From an uncultured Clostridia bacterium (lineage in GTDB: Bacteria > Bacillota > Clostridia > Christensenellales > Aristaeellaceae): DNA of 64,000 nt. The notes beneath the pieces are model-generated. The model saw only the letters and a list, made by a program, of their open reading frames with translations, searched no databases and was not told the DNA's origin. The stretch's first letter is position 1, and the number at the start of each line of letters is the position of its first letter. The stretch lies in NCBI GenBank assembly GCA_947165425.1, contig CAMVAJ010000005.1, positions 1-64,000 on the forward strand. Reading direction: 5' to 3'. Below, piece by piece: positions 18,930 through 29,093 of the stretch. Made by a program: the position numbers and the translations under genes.

Positions 18930-21050
18930 ATGAAATTGCTCTTAACCGGTGTCCTTCCAAAGTCCATATGGACCATCGCCGAGCGTCTGTCCCGTGGCGG
19001 GCACGATATCACGGTGGTTGGCGCCCAGGAGGCGCCAAGTCAGAAGCTGAACGGCGTCCGCCATGTTCGCATGGATCTTGAGAAAAAAGACACCATGCGC
19101 TACATCACGGCGGGCGGCTTCGATTCCGTGCTGTTTTTCTTTGCCTGCCAGTGCGAGGACAGCCGGGACTACGGCGCGGTGCAGGGCAGCCAGTTGGACG
19201 TCATGTTCGAGATCCTGCACGGCTCGACCTCGACCAGCGTGAGGCAGTTCATCCTGATCACCGATCAGCGGGTTTTTGGCTCTGCGCAGACGCCCAGCGA
19301 GGACGAGATCCCTGTGCCGGATACGCCGACGGGCATCATGATCAAAGCGGCGGAGTCCTGCGTGACCTGCGGCACGACGGACAAGATTAAAACACTAATC
19401 ATCCGCACCACCAGCCTGTACGAGCCCGGCGATCCGGGCAGCTTCTTCGCGCAGGCGGCGGCCAGCGCCGCGAGAGGACAGGCCTGGCAGCTGAACGGTA
19501 CCGAGAACACCGCCTGCGATTTCCTGCACGCCGAGGATTTTGGCGTGCTGCTGGAGCATGCCGTGAGCTTGGAGCTGGAGGGAATTCTGCACGCGCCCCA
19601 GGGCGCGCCCGCCACCTACGGCGAGACCGTCCGTCTCCTGAAAAACGAGCTCCCGGAGCTGAATCCGGTGTACCTGGGCGGCGAGCACCGCGCCGCCGCA
19701 CTGCAGGGCCGCCGCGCCGCCGCCCTCGGCTGGGTGCCGCGCCATGATTTCCGGCAGGAAATCAGCCAGCTCTGCGCCCGGGAGAAACCGGAGGAGCAGC
19801 ACAAGCGCGGTCTTCGCCTGCCCGCCGGGAAGCTGGGCTGGGAGATTCTCAAATGGGCCGAGGTCATCCTGCTGGGCCTGCTGGCTGCGTGGCTGACCCA
19901 ACTGGGCGAGACCAACGCGCAGCTGGCCGCCGTGGATTATATCCTGCTGTATGTGATCCTGATCGGCTTCGTGCACGGGCGGACCGCGGGCACGACCGCC
20001 TCGGTGCTGGCCTGCATCTGGTACGGATACAACTTCATACGGCACGGCGGCGCCGGGTCCGACCTGGTCTACAACACGGACCATTGGCTGCCGATGAGTA
20101 TCTATCTTCTCTGCGGCAGCCTCTTCGGCTACGCGCGGGACCGGCAGCGCGTCAAGGTGGAGCTGCTGCAGAAGGAGCGTGAGGAGCTCCAGCGCGAGAA
20201 GGAGTTCGTGGAGGACATCTATCAGAGCACTTACGAGGACCGCAACCAGCTCAAGGAACAGATCTACCATTATCGCGACAGCTACGGGCGCATCTATCAG
20301 ATCACCCGGGAGCTGGACAGCCTGCAGCCCGTGCAGGTGTTCCTCTCGACGCTCCATGTGCTGGAGAGCACCCTGCAGAACAGCAGCGTCGCAATCTACG
20401 AGTGTAAGCCGGGCAGCGACTATATCCGCCTCGTGGTGCGCTCCCGGGAGATGCAGCAGCTCCCCCGCTCCCTCAACATGCTCGACTACGCGCCCATGTA
20501 TGAGCGGCTGAAGGAAGGCAAGCTTTTCGCCAACCACACCTTCATGAACGGCTATCCGGTCTACGCCCTGCCCGTGATCGCCGAGGGCGACATGATGGCC
20601 GTACTGATGCTGTGGAACGTGTCCTTTGAGCAGCAGAGCATGTATATGGAGAACCTGCTGAGCGTGGTGGCCGGCCTGGTGCAGAGCGCCCTAGCCCGGG
20701 CCATCCACTATCACCGCGAGGTGGACGATCTCTATTACGAGAACACCCATATCCTCACCCCCGAGGCCTTCCGGTCCGCCCTGGGCGTGTATCAGACCAT
20801 CCGCCAGCGGCGCACCGGAGACCATGTGCTGGTCCGGCTGCAGGCCGATCACGCCATGGACATGGAGCTGATCGATCGCTATATCGGCAAGCTGGTGCGC
20901 AGCACCGACGTGGTGGGCCGCCTGGACGACGGCTGCTACTACGTTCTGTTCCCCCAGGCCACCACGGACCGGATTCCGGCCATCGACGCGCGCTTCCACG
21001 CCTACGGCATGAGATGCGAAGTGATATCGGAGGATGTCTCGGTTGGATAA
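18930..21050 (+). CDS. pelD: SDR/epimerase-like domain fused to PelD-like membrane GAF-degenerate GGDEF protein
   Basis: N-term SDR-like fold sequence; central TM cluster; coiled coil; GAF-like region; C-term RSTDVVGRLDDGCYYVLFP (I-site RxxD kept, GGDEF lost); followed by PelE/PelA/PelF/PelG-like genes. Confidence 0.8.
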   Translation: MKLLLTGVLPKSIWTIAERLSRGGHDITVVGAQEAPSQKLNGVRHVRMDLEKKDTMRYITAGGFDSVLFFFACQCEDSRDYGAVQGSQLDVMFEILHGSTSTSVRQFILITDQRVFGSAQTPSEDEIPVPDTPTGIMIKAAESCVTCGTTDKIKTLIIRTTSLYEPGDPGSFFAQAAASAARGQAWQLNGTENTACDFLHAEDFGVLLEHAVSLELEGILHAPQGAPATYGETVRLLKNELPELNPVYLGGEHRAAALQGRRAAALGWVPRHDFRQEISQLCAREKPEEQHKRGLRLPAGKLGWEILKWAEVILLGLLAAWLTQLGETNAQLAAVDYILLYVILIGFVHGRTAGTTASVLACIWYGYNFIRHGGAGSDLVYNTDHWLPMSIYLLCGSLFGYARDRQRVKVELLQKEREELQREKEFVEDIYQSTYEDRNQLKEQIYHYRDSYGRIYQITRELDSLQPVQVFLSTLHVLESTLQNSSVAIYECKPGSDYIRLVVRSREMQQLPRSLNMLDYAPMYERLKEGKLFANHTFMNGYPVYALPVIAEGDMMAVLMLWNVSFEQQSMYMENLLSVVAGLVQSALARAIHYHREVDDLYYENTHILTPEAFRSALGVYQTIRQRRTGDHVLVRLQADHAMDMELIDRYIGKLVRSTDVVGRLDDGCYYVLFPQATTDRIPAIDARFHAYGMRCEVISEDVSVG

Positions 21051-21930
21051 CATGAGGGTTTTGATCCCGCTGGCGCTGGTGCATCTGCTGATGCTGTGCG
21101 CCCTGCCGCTGATCGGCCGCAGCCGGGGCATACGGCTGGCCTGGGGCGAGATGCTTTTCTGCGCCCTGCTCCCGATCTTCGGCCCGCTGTGCGGCTGTAC
21201 GCTGCTGCTCAGCCCGCCGCCCGAGGAGGGCGCGCTGCGGGATATGATCATGCGGGAGGACCCCCTCCGGCGCAGCTATACCGTCCCGGATCCCGAGGCG
21301 GCCTCCACCGTCCCCATGGAGGAGGCCTTCCTGATCAGCGAGCCGCGGGTCCGCCGGGAGATGATGATGAAGCTCCTGCACAGCGCACCCGAGGAGAACC
21401 TGGAGCTGCTGATGATGGCGCGCTTCAACGACGATCCGGAGACCGCCCACTACGCCACCGCCACGCTGACCGAGTATCAGCGGCGCACCGAGATGGATCT
21501 GCAGCAGAGCCAGATGCTCCTGGCCCGTCAGCCGAACAACCTCGAGGCGCGCCTGGCCTATATCCGGCAGATCGAAGCCTATATCCAGAGCGGGCTCCTC
21601 GAGGGGCACCTGCTGACCCGGCAGCGCACGCTTTTGGAGCGGGAGCTCTCGCTGCTCTCGCCGGAGGAGACCGATCTCGGCATGGGCTGCCTGAGAGCGC
21701 GGAACCTGCTGGCCATGGGGCAGGCGCACGAAGCGGAGACGGCAGCCCGCGAGCTGACCCGCCGCTTTCCCCGGTCTGAGGAGCCCTGGCTGGAGCTCAT
21801 GCGCATCGCCGTGGACAGCCGGAATCTCCAGGAGCTGCGCGCCCTGCGGGAGGAGATGGAGCGGGCGGGCATCCTCTGGAGCTACCACGGTCAGGAGAAG
21901 ATGGAATATATTCTGAAAGGCGTATCATGA
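21034..21930 (+). CDS. pelE: PelE-like membrane/TPR protein
   Basis: Two N-terminal TM helices then helical repeats (RQPNNLEARLAYIRQIEAYIQSG..., MGQAHEAETAARELTRRFPRSEEPWLELMRIA); position between PelD- and PelA-like genes. Confidence 0.7.
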   Translation: MSRLDNMRVLIPLALVHLLMLCALPLIGRSRGIRLAWGEMLFCALLPIFGPLCGCTLLLSPPPEEGALRDMIMREDPLRRSYTVPDPEAASTVPMEEAFLISEPRVRREMMMKLLHSAPEENLELLMMARFNDDPETAHYATATLTEYQRRTEMDLQQSQMLLARQPNNLEARLAYIRQIEAYIQSGLLEGHLLTRQRTLLERELSLLSPEETDLGMGCLRARNLLAMGQAHEAETAARELTRRFPRSEEPWLELMRIAVDSRNLQELRALREEMERAGILWSYHGQEKMEYILKGVS

Positions 21931-23732
21931 GACAGCAAAGGCATGCCATCCTGTATATCACCACGCCGCTGCTCTGCCTGGCGCTGGGGTTCGCGCTGAT
22001 CGTTTCTCAGAGCGGACTGCCGCTGGAAGCCAGGCCCCTCCGGCTGGAAACGCTGTCGGTTTCGGCGCAGGCCGAGCAAACCGGCGGTTTTGATGTGCTG
22101 CTGCTGAGCCAGGAGCCTAGCCCGCTGCTGGACACCGTCTGTGAAACGCTGAACGAGATGCGTCTGGGGTATCGGATTTCCGATCAGCTGGACGCGAACA
22201 CCCTGTTAAATGTCCGCACCGTGCTGGTCTGCTCCCCTGCGCTGAGCGCCCTGGAGGGGGAAGGCGCGGTCACGCTGTTCAACTGGGTCAACAATGGCGG
22301 CCGCCTGGCGCTGATGTGCGTCCCCTCCGTGGACAGCTGGCTGCGGATTGTCAGCCATAAGCTCGGCATCATGGACGGCGGGCATGATTACCGGGAGTAC
22401 ACCGCGCTGCGGATGGTCTCCGGCACGCTCAACCTCTTCGACGGGCTCACCATGGACGAGGAGCTCAGCGATTTCGCCCTCTCCCTCCGGCTGGAGGGGG
22501 ACTGCCGTGTGCTGATGACCACCGCCGACGAGGCGGACACGCCCCTTCTGTGGACCCGCGAGGTCGGCCAGGGCCGGGTGGCCGTGTGCAATCACACGCT
22601 GATCGGCGGCAAGGACTCCCGCGGCCATGTGATCATCACGCTGCGGGCGCTGGAGGACAAGCTAATCTTCCCCATCGTCAACGCTGGCATGGTTTTCATC
22701 GACGATTTCCCGGCCCCGCAGCCGGAGGGCTTCGACGAGCTGATCCAGCAGCAGTACGGCATGAGCATCCAAAGCTTCTTCCGCAATCACTGGTGGCCGG
22801 ATATGAAAGCCCTCAGCCGGCGCTTTAGCCTGCGCTACACCGGCGTGCTGGTGGAGACCTACAACCGGCAGATGGAGCCGCCCTTCCAGCCGGACACCGA
22901 GGATCACGCCCTCCTGCGCTATTACGCCTCCGAGCTGCTGCAGTCCGGCGGCGAGGTGGGGCTGCACGGCTACAACCACCAGCCCCTGTGCCTGGACGGC
23001 TGGCAGTACGCCGGGGAGGACTATACGACCTGGTCCTCCGAGGCCAATATGTCCAAGGCTGTGAAGGAGCTGGTCCGCTACGGGCGCTCCTTCCTGCCCG
23101 AAGCCGCATTCACCAGCTACGTTCCGCCCTCCAACTATCTGAGCGCGGAAGGACAGCGCGTGCTGCTGCGGACGGTCCCCGAGCTCTCTGTCATCTCCGG
23201 GCTCTATCTCCCGGAGAACGGGGTCAACGCCCTGGTGCAGGAATTCGGGGAGGAGGCCGACGGCAGCATCTCCGTGCCCCGGATCACCTCGGGCTTCTCC
23301 ATCGACAGCTACATTCGGCTGGTCACGTCGGGCGAGCTAATGCTGCACGGCGTATACTCCCACTTCATCCACCCAGACGATGTGCTGGACGTGGAGCGCG
23401 GCGCGGAACTGGGCTGGGAGCGGATGCGCGACGATTTCACCGACAGTCTGGAGGAGATCACTTCGGCCTATCCCGCCCTGCGCTGGTGCACCGCCTCCGA
23501 GGCGGCCGCCGCCGTGCAGCGGTATGACCGGCTCGGCGTGGAGCGTCGATGGACCGGCAGCGCACTCGAGCTGAATCTCTCCTCCTTCTATGACGAGGCC
23601 TGGCTGTGCCTGTATACCGACGAGATTCCCAGCCGGGTAACCGGCGCGGAGAGCTTCCCCGCGGGCGAAGGCTGCCTCTGGCTCCGGGCAACGCAGAATA
23701 CCGTGCGGCTGGAATGGGAGGGCGGAACATGA
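21927..23732 (+). CDS. DUF2194-type, PelA-like polysaccharide deacetylase-related protein
   Basis: N-term TM, GATase-like segment, then deacetylase-like segment (GMVFIDDFPAPQPEGFDELIQQQYGMSIQSFFRNHWWPDMKALSRRF..., GGEVGLHGYNHQPL..., HGVYSHFIHPDDVLD). Confidence 0.75.
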   Translation: MRQQRHAILYITTPLLCLALGFALIVSQSGLPLEARPLRLETLSVSAQAEQTGGFDVLLLSQEPSPLLDTVCETLNEMRLGYRISDQLDANTLLNVRTVLVCSPALSALEGEGAVTLFNWVNNGGRLALMCVPSVDSWLRIVSHKLGIMDGGHDYREYTALRMVSGTLNLFDGLTMDEELSDFALSLRLEGDCRVLMTTADEADTPLLWTREVGQGRVAVCNHTLIGGKDSRGHVIITLRALEDKLIFPIVNAGMVFIDDFPAPQPEGFDELIQQQYGMSIQSFFRNHWWPDMKALSRRFSLRYTGVLVETYNRQMEPPFQPDTEDHALLRYYASELLQSGGEVGLHGYNHQPLCLDGWQYAGEDYTTWSSEANMSKAVKELVRYGRSFLPEAAFTSYVPPSNYLSAEGQRVLLRTVPELSVISGLYLPENGVNALVQEFGEEADGSISVPRITSGFSIDSYIRLVTSGELMLHGVYSHFIHPDDVLDVERGAELGWERMRDDFTDSLEEITSAYPALRWCTASEAAAAVQRYDRLGVERRWTGSALELNLSSFYDEAWLCLYTDEIPSRVTGAESFPAGEGCLWLRATQNTVRLEWEGGT

Positions 23733-25156
23733 GGATCTGCGTGATCTGCGAGGGCTGCTATCCCTTTGTGGCGGGCGGCGTCTCCAGCTGGCTGCACGGG
23801 CTGATCAAAGCCATGCCCCAGCACGAATTTGTCATCTGGGCCATCGGCGCCCAGGAGAAAAGCCGCGGCAAGTATGCCTATGAGATGCCGGAGAACGTGG
23901 TCTCCCTCCGGGATGTCTACCTGGACGAGATGATGTCCTGCCATCTCAAAAAGCCGCGCAGGCAGGCCCTCTCGGACGAGGAGAGGGATTGTCTGCGGCG
24001 TCTGTTCCGCTGTGACCGGCCCGACTGGAATACCGTCTTCCGGCTCTTCGGCCGCTCCGCGATCGAAAACGTGAGCTTCCTCATGAGCGAGGACTTCCTC
24101 GACCTGATCGAAGAGCTCTCGGCGCAGGACTTCCCTTATGTGGGCTTCACTGACTATTTTTACTGCATCCGCTCCATGTTCCTCCCGCTGCTGTATCTGC
24201 TGGGCACCGAAATCCCGGAGGCGGATCTGTATTACTCTGTCTCGGCCGGTTACGCCGGTGTGCTGGGCAGCATGGCGCAGGAGCGCACAGGCAAGCCCTT
24301 TCTGCTCACAGAGCACGGCATCTACACCCGCGAGCGCGAGGAGGAGATCCTGCGCACGAACTGGGTACCGCCCCATTTCAAGAATCTCTGGATCAAGATG
24401 TTTTACATGTACACCCGCTGCGCCTATCAGCACGCCTGCCGGGTGACGGCGCTTTTCCACAGGGCGAGCCTGATCCAGCAGGAGATTGGCTGCGCGGCCG
24501 ACAAGTGTCGGGTGATCCCCAATGGCGTGGCCTATGAGCGCTTCGCGGCGATCCCGGAGAAGGAGCCGGACGGCTGGGTGGATATCGGCGCGGTGGTGCG
24601 TCTGGTGCCCATCAAGGATATCAAGACCATGCTCTACGCCTTCTCGCTGGTGTGTCAGGAGCGCAAGGACGTGCGCCTGCATATCATGGGCCCCACCGAG
24701 GAGGACGAGGAGTACTATGCCGAGTGCGTGCACCTGAAGGAGGAGCTCGGCTTGGACAACGCGATCTTCACCGGCCGTGTGAATGTGCTGGAGTATCTGA
24801 AAAAGATCGACTTCGTGCTCCTCACCAGCCTCTCGGAGGGCCAGCCGCTGGCTGTACTGGAGGGCATGGCGGCAGGCCGGCCCGCCGTCACCACCGACGT
24901 CGGCTGCTGCCGCGAGCTGCTGGAGGGCGTGGACGACGCGCTGGGCACCGCCGGCTACTGCGTGCCGCCCATGCACCAGAGCGCCATGGCCGAGGCCATC
25001 CTGGCCATGTGCGCCAACGAGGCCGAGCGCAAGCGCATGGGACACATCGGACAGCAGCGCGTCGCGGCCAACTACCGGCACGCGCAGATGCTGAAGCGGT
25101 ACGAGGACCTGTTCCTGCAGGCAAGGAGGGATGCGGATGGCGGGAATCGGCTTTGA
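23729..25156 (+). CDS. pelF: GT4-family glycosyltransferase PelF
   Basis: MRICVICEGCYPFVAGGVSSWLHGLIKAMPQHEFVIWAIGA...; TSLSEGQPLAVLEGMAAGRPAVTTDVGCCRELLEG. Confidence 0.9.
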   Translation: MRICVICEGCYPFVAGGVSSWLHGLIKAMPQHEFVIWAIGAQEKSRGKYAYEMPENVVSLRDVYLDEMMSCHLKKPRRQALSDEERDCLRRLFRCDRPDWNTVFRLFGRSAIENVSFLMSEDFLDLIEELSAQDFPYVGFTDYFYCIRSMFLPLLYLLGTEIPEADLYYSVSAGYAGVLGSMAQERTGKPFLLTEHGIYTREREEEILRTNWVPPHFKNLWIKMFYMYTRCAYQHACRVTALFHRASLIQQEIGCAADKCRVIPNGVAYERFAAIPEKEPDGWVDIGAVVRLVPIKDIKTMLYAFSLVCQERKDVRLHIMGPTEEDEEYYAECVHLKEELGLDNAIFTGRVNVLEYLKKIDFVLLTSLSEGQPLAVLEGMAAGRPAVTTDVGCCRELLEGVDDALGTAGYCVPPMHQSAMAEAILAMCANEAERKRMGHIGQQRVAANYRHAQMLKRYEDLFLQARRDADGGNRL

Positions 25157-26594
25157 GCTGAAAAAGCTGTTTGTGGGCAGCGGCGTGATCCGCAAGCTCC
25201 GGGCCTACGCCTACGCCGCGGTGATCTGCTCCGGCACGATGCTGCTGGCGATCCTCCTGCTGCTGGGCATTCAGGCCATGGCCCAGCGCTACGGCTTGTC
25301 TGAGCACATGCGCGAGGTGCTGGTGGCCACCATGGTGTACGCCCTGTTCCTGAGCATGCTCCTGACCAGCGGGATGCAGATGTTCCTCTCCCGCTATGTG
25401 GCGGACATGATGTATCAGAATCAGCTGGGCAAGGTGCTGCCCTCGCTGCTCGGCGCGTCTCTGGTGCTGATGCTGCCCGGCGGACTGCTCTACGGCTTCA
25501 TCGTCGCCTCCGCGCAGGAGCTGACGCTGCTCCAGAAGCTCCTGAACTGGCTGCTGTTCATGGAGCTGATCCCGGTATGGCTATTGATGTCCTACATCAC
25601 GGCCGCGAAGGATTACAAGGCCATCCTGCTCACCTTCCTCGCGGGCGTTCTGCTGGCGCTCCTCGGCGGGCCGCTGCTGCGGCTGCTCGGGGTGGATACA
25701 ATGACGGCGCTGATGGCCGGTCTGACCCTGGGCTACGGCGTGATGCTGGTGGGCATGCTCCGGGTGCTGCTGCGCTATTTCCCCCGGGGGCAGGGCGCGC
25801 TGCTGGGCTTCGTCGCCTGGTTCTCCCACGCGCCGGATCTGCTGCTGACCGGCTTTCTGAGCATGACCGGGGCCTTCGTGCACATCATCCTGATGTGGTT
25901 CAGCCCCCTGGGCAGCACCGTGACCGGCTTCTACCGGCAGGCCTCCCTGTTTGACAGCGCCGCCTTTTACGCCTATCTCGTGACACTGCCCACCAACATC
26001 AACTTTATCATCTCGGTGGAGGTCAACTTCTACGGCTCCTACCGGGAGTACTTCTCCGCCATCACCGACGGCGGCACCATGCCGCAAATCCAGCTGGCCC
26101 GCTCCAGGATGTCCCGAACCCTCTGGCAGGAGATCACCAACCTGATCATCGTGCAGATCTTCGCCATGGTGGTCTACATGCTGCTGGCGAGGTATTTCCT
26201 GCCCCTGCTCGGCTTTACCGCCGACATGATGCACATGTTCCGCCTGATGTGCATCGGCTACAGTCTGTACTGTATCGGCACCAGCCTGATGATGCTCCAG
26301 CTCTATTTCAACGACCGATACGGCGCCATGGCCACCGCCGCAGCGTTCTTCGCGGGAAATTTAGTGGGGACGCTGCTCTCCCTGCGGCTGGGCATCCTGT
26401 TCTACGGGTCGGGGGTGATCCTGGGCGGCCTGCTCATGTATCTGCTCGCCTTCCCCCGCCTGTCGTGGTATGTGCGGCGCATCGATTACAACGTGTACTG
26501 CTCTCAGCCGGTATTCAACGAAGTCACCCATGACCGCTGGCGGGAGATCGCCGAATGGCTGGAAGCCCGGGCTGCCCGGCGAGCGAGCCGTTGA
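25137..26594 (+). CDS. pelG: PelG-like polysaccharide membrane transporter
   Basis: MAGIGFELKKLFVGSG N-terminus typical of PelG; about 12 TM segments. Confidence 0.9.
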   Translation: MAGIGFELKKLFVGSGVIRKLRAYAYAAVICSGTMLLAILLLLGIQAMAQRYGLSEHMREVLVATMVYALFLSMLLTSGMQMFLSRYVADMMYQNQLGKVLPSLLGASLVLMLPGGLLYGFIVASAQELTLLQKLLNWLLFMELIPVWLLMSYITAAKDYKAILLTFLAGVLLALLGGPLLRLLGVDTMTALMAGLTLGYGVMLVGMLRVLLRYFPRGQGALLGFVAWFSHAPDLLLTGFLSMTGAFVHIILMWFSPLGSTVTGFYRQASLFDSAAFYAYLVTLPTNINFIISVEVNFYGSYREYFSAITDGGTMPQIQLARSRMSRTLWQEITNLIIVQIFAMVVYMLLARYFLPLLGFTADMMHMFRLMCIGYSLYCIGTSLMMLQLYFNDRYGAMATAAAFFAGNLVGTLLSLRLGILFYGSGVILGGLLMYLLAFPRLSWYVRRIDYNVYCSQPVFNEVTHDRWREIAEWLEARAARRASR

Positions 26595-26607
26595 GAGGAA
26601 AGGGTCG

Positions 26608-28362
26608 ATGAAAAGAAAACTGCTGACAATTCCGCTCCTGTTCCTCTGCGCCGTGCTGCTCAGCGGCTGCGTGCCGCTGCTGGAGACCGGAGACAGCGGC
26701 ACAGAGTCCGCCGGCGGCGGTCATCTCCCGGTTGAGAAAGCGGCGTCCTCCAGCCAGGTCTTCCCGGAGGATCCGGCCCTCTATGCCGGGGACGATGCCG
26801 AGGTGGTCTGCTTCTATGTGACCGTCCTGGGCGGCAACGGCGCCGACGGCACCGACCACACGCTGGAGGAAGTCGACAGCTACCTGAACCTGCAGGGTAT
26901 GTACGACGTGGAGAAGATCCGGACCGAGGTGCTGGTGCAGGTCGGCGACGAGGAGGGCCCCCGGGAGGGCGCGCTGGGCTACACTGAACTGGCCAGCAAC
27001 GCCACGATGAACGTGCGCGGGCGCACCTCCACGGGCTACGCGCAGAAGTCCTACCGCATCACGCTGTTCGACAACGCCGGTCTCTGGGAGGGCCAGCGCG
27101 CCATCGCCCTCAACAAGCACCCCGCCGACGTGACGCGGCTGCGGAATGCGCTCTACTTCAAGCTCCTGCAGGACGTGCCAGCCATTCCGAGCCTGCGGAC
27201 GCGTTTCGTGCATCTCTACCTCCGGGACCAAACCGGAGACGCGCCCGAGGAGGCCTTCACCGACTACGGTCTCTTCACCCAGGTCGAGCTGCCCAACAAC
27301 CGCTATCTGCGCAACCACGCCCTGAGCATCGACGGGAATCTCTACAAGGCGAACATGTGCGAGATGTACCGCTACCCCGAGGCGCTGCGCCTCGTTTCCG
27401 ACCCGGACTACAGCGCATCCGCCTTTGAGCGCGTGCTGGAATCCAAGACCGGCGAGGATCACACCAAGCTTCTGCGGATGCTGGACGCCGTGAACGACTA
27501 CAGCATCTCTACCGAGGAGCTGCTGGACACCTATTTCGATGTGGACAATCTGACCAGCTACCTGGCCTTCAACCTGCTGATGGGCAACCAGGACAGCAAC
27601 GCCCAGAACTACCTGCTCTACAGCCCGCTGGGCTCCAGCCGTTGGTACTATATCTGCTGGGACGGCGACGACTGTCTCAACGAGACCGAGGGCTGGCTGC
27701 GGGAGAAGGACTGGCAGATCGGCGAGTGGACCCGGGGCATCAGCAACTACTGGGGCGTGGTGCTCTTCAACCGGGCCCTACGGCTCCCCTCCTTCCGGCA
27801 GGCGCTGCAGGCGAAGATGGAGCTTCTGCGGCAGACCATCACGCCGGAGCGCGTGGCCGAGCTGATCGCCCGCTACCGCGCCGTGGTGGACGGCTACACC
27901 CAGGCGCTTCCGGACAGCGTCCATATGCGGGTGGAGCAGCAGATCCGCGATCAGATCCTGGAGGGGATGCCCCGGGATCTGGAATCCAGCTATCAGCACT
28001 ATCTCGACTCGCTGGAGAAGCCCATGCCCTTCTTCCAGGGCAACGCGGAGATCGAGGACGGCCAGCTGCGGCTGACCTGGGCCGAGAGCTACGACCTCGA
28101 CGGGGAGTTCCTGCGCTATGACGTCCAGCTCTGCCGGGACTGGCAGTTCGAGGATGTGGTCTGGGAACAGAAGGGACTGCTGAGCACCAGCGCCTCCCTC
28201 CCCCTGCCCGAGGCCGGAGAATACTACTGGCGGGTCACGGTGACCAACGAGAGCGGCTACACACAGACCTCCTTCGACAGCGTGGTTACCTCCACGGGCT
28301 CGCACAACGGCATGCGCCGCTTCACGATCGGCCAGGACGGGACGGTGGTGAATCCCGAATGA
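26608..28362 (+). CDS. CotH-kinase-family lipoprotein
   Basis: Lipobox MKRKLLTIPLLFLCAVLLSGC; NVRGRTSTGYAQKSYRITLFDNAG, KHPADVTRLRNALYFKLLQDVP, YICWDGDDCLNE match CotH-like proteins. Confidence 0.85.
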   Translation: MKRKLLTIPLLFLCAVLLSGCVPLLETGDSGTESAGGGHLPVEKAASSSQVFPEDPALYAGDDAEVVCFYVTVLGGNGADGTDHTLEEVDSYLNLQGMYDVEKIRTEVLVQVGDEEGPREGALGYTELASNATMNVRGRTSTGYAQKSYRITLFDNAGLWEGQRAIALNKHPADVTRLRNALYFKLLQDVPAIPSLRTRFVHLYLRDQTGDAPEEAFTDYGLFTQVELPNNRYLRNHALSIDGNLYKANMCEMYRYPEALRLVSDPDYSASAFERVLESKTGEDHTKLLRMLDAVNDYSISTEELLDTYFDVDNLTSYLAFNLLMGNQDSNAQNYLLYSPLGSSRWYYICWDGDDCLNETEGWLREKDWQIGEWTRGISNYWGVVLFNRALRLPSFRQALQAKMELLRQTITPERVAELIARYRAVVDGYTQALPDSVHMRVEQQIRDQILEGMPRDLESSYQHYLDSLEKPMPFFQGNAEIEDGQLRLTWAESYDLDGEFLRYDVQLCRDWQFEDVVWEQKGLLSTSASLPLPEAGEYYWRVTVTNESGYTQTSFDSVVTSTGSHNGMRRFTIGQDGTVVNPE

Positions 28363-29093
28363 ATGGACAGCGCTGGCGGCATGAGCTGAAATATCTGATC
28401 AACCTGCCTGATTGGGCGCTGCTGCGCGCCCGGCTGCCCGCGGCGGTGCACCGGGATCCCCACGCCGGCGAGAACGGCGAGTACATGATCCGAAGCCTGT
28501 ACTTCGACGATTACTGGAACACCGCCTACGAGGAGAAGGACGCGGGCGTGCTGACCCGGCACAAGTACCGCATCCGGGTCTACAACTGCAGCGACGACCG
28601 CATTCTCCTGGAGCGCAAAAACAAGTACGGCCCCTACATCTGGAAGCAGAGCGCGCCCATGACGCGGGCTCAGGTCGAGGCGGTGCTCGCGGGCGAATAC
28701 ACCGCGCTGCTGGCTGGCGGAGCGCCCCTTCTGCAGGAATTCTACTACGAGTGCACGTCGCGGCTGATGCGCCCGCGGGTGATTGTGGACTATGACCGGG
28801 AGCCCTTCGTGCTGGACGCCGGGGAGGTGCGCATCACCTTCGACAAGCGTGTCCGGGCCGGAATGGGCCAGTTTGATCTGTTTGACCCGAATTTGCCCAC
28901 GCTGGAGACCCTGCGCGGCGATCAGATGATCATGGAGGTCAAGTTCACCGAGTTTCTGCCCAGGCAGGTGCGCAGCCTCCTGCCTCCCCGCTCCGCCGAG
29001 CTGACGGCGGCGTCGAAATATGTCCTTTGCTGTGATGCCGCCGCGCGGCAGATGCCCATGAACAGAACGGAGGGAATTCAATGGAAACGATGA
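28359..29093 (+). CDS. VTC-domain polyphosphate polymerase
   Basis: WRHELKYLINLPDWALL, IRSLYFDDYWNTAYEEKDAGVLTRHKYRIRVYNCSDDRILLERKNKYGPYIWKQ. Confidence 0.9.
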   Translation: MNGQRWRHELKYLINLPDWALLRARLPAAVHRDPHAGENGEYMIRSLYFDDYWNTAYEEKDAGVLTRHKYRIRVYNCSDDRILLERKNKYGPYIWKQSAPMTRAQVEAVLAGEYTALLAGGAPLLQEFYYECTSRLMRPRVIVDYDREPFVLDAGEVRITFDKRVRAGMGQFDLFDPNLPTLETLRGDQMIMEVKFTEFLPRQVRSLLPPRSAELTAASKYVLCCDAAARQMPMNRTEGIQWKR

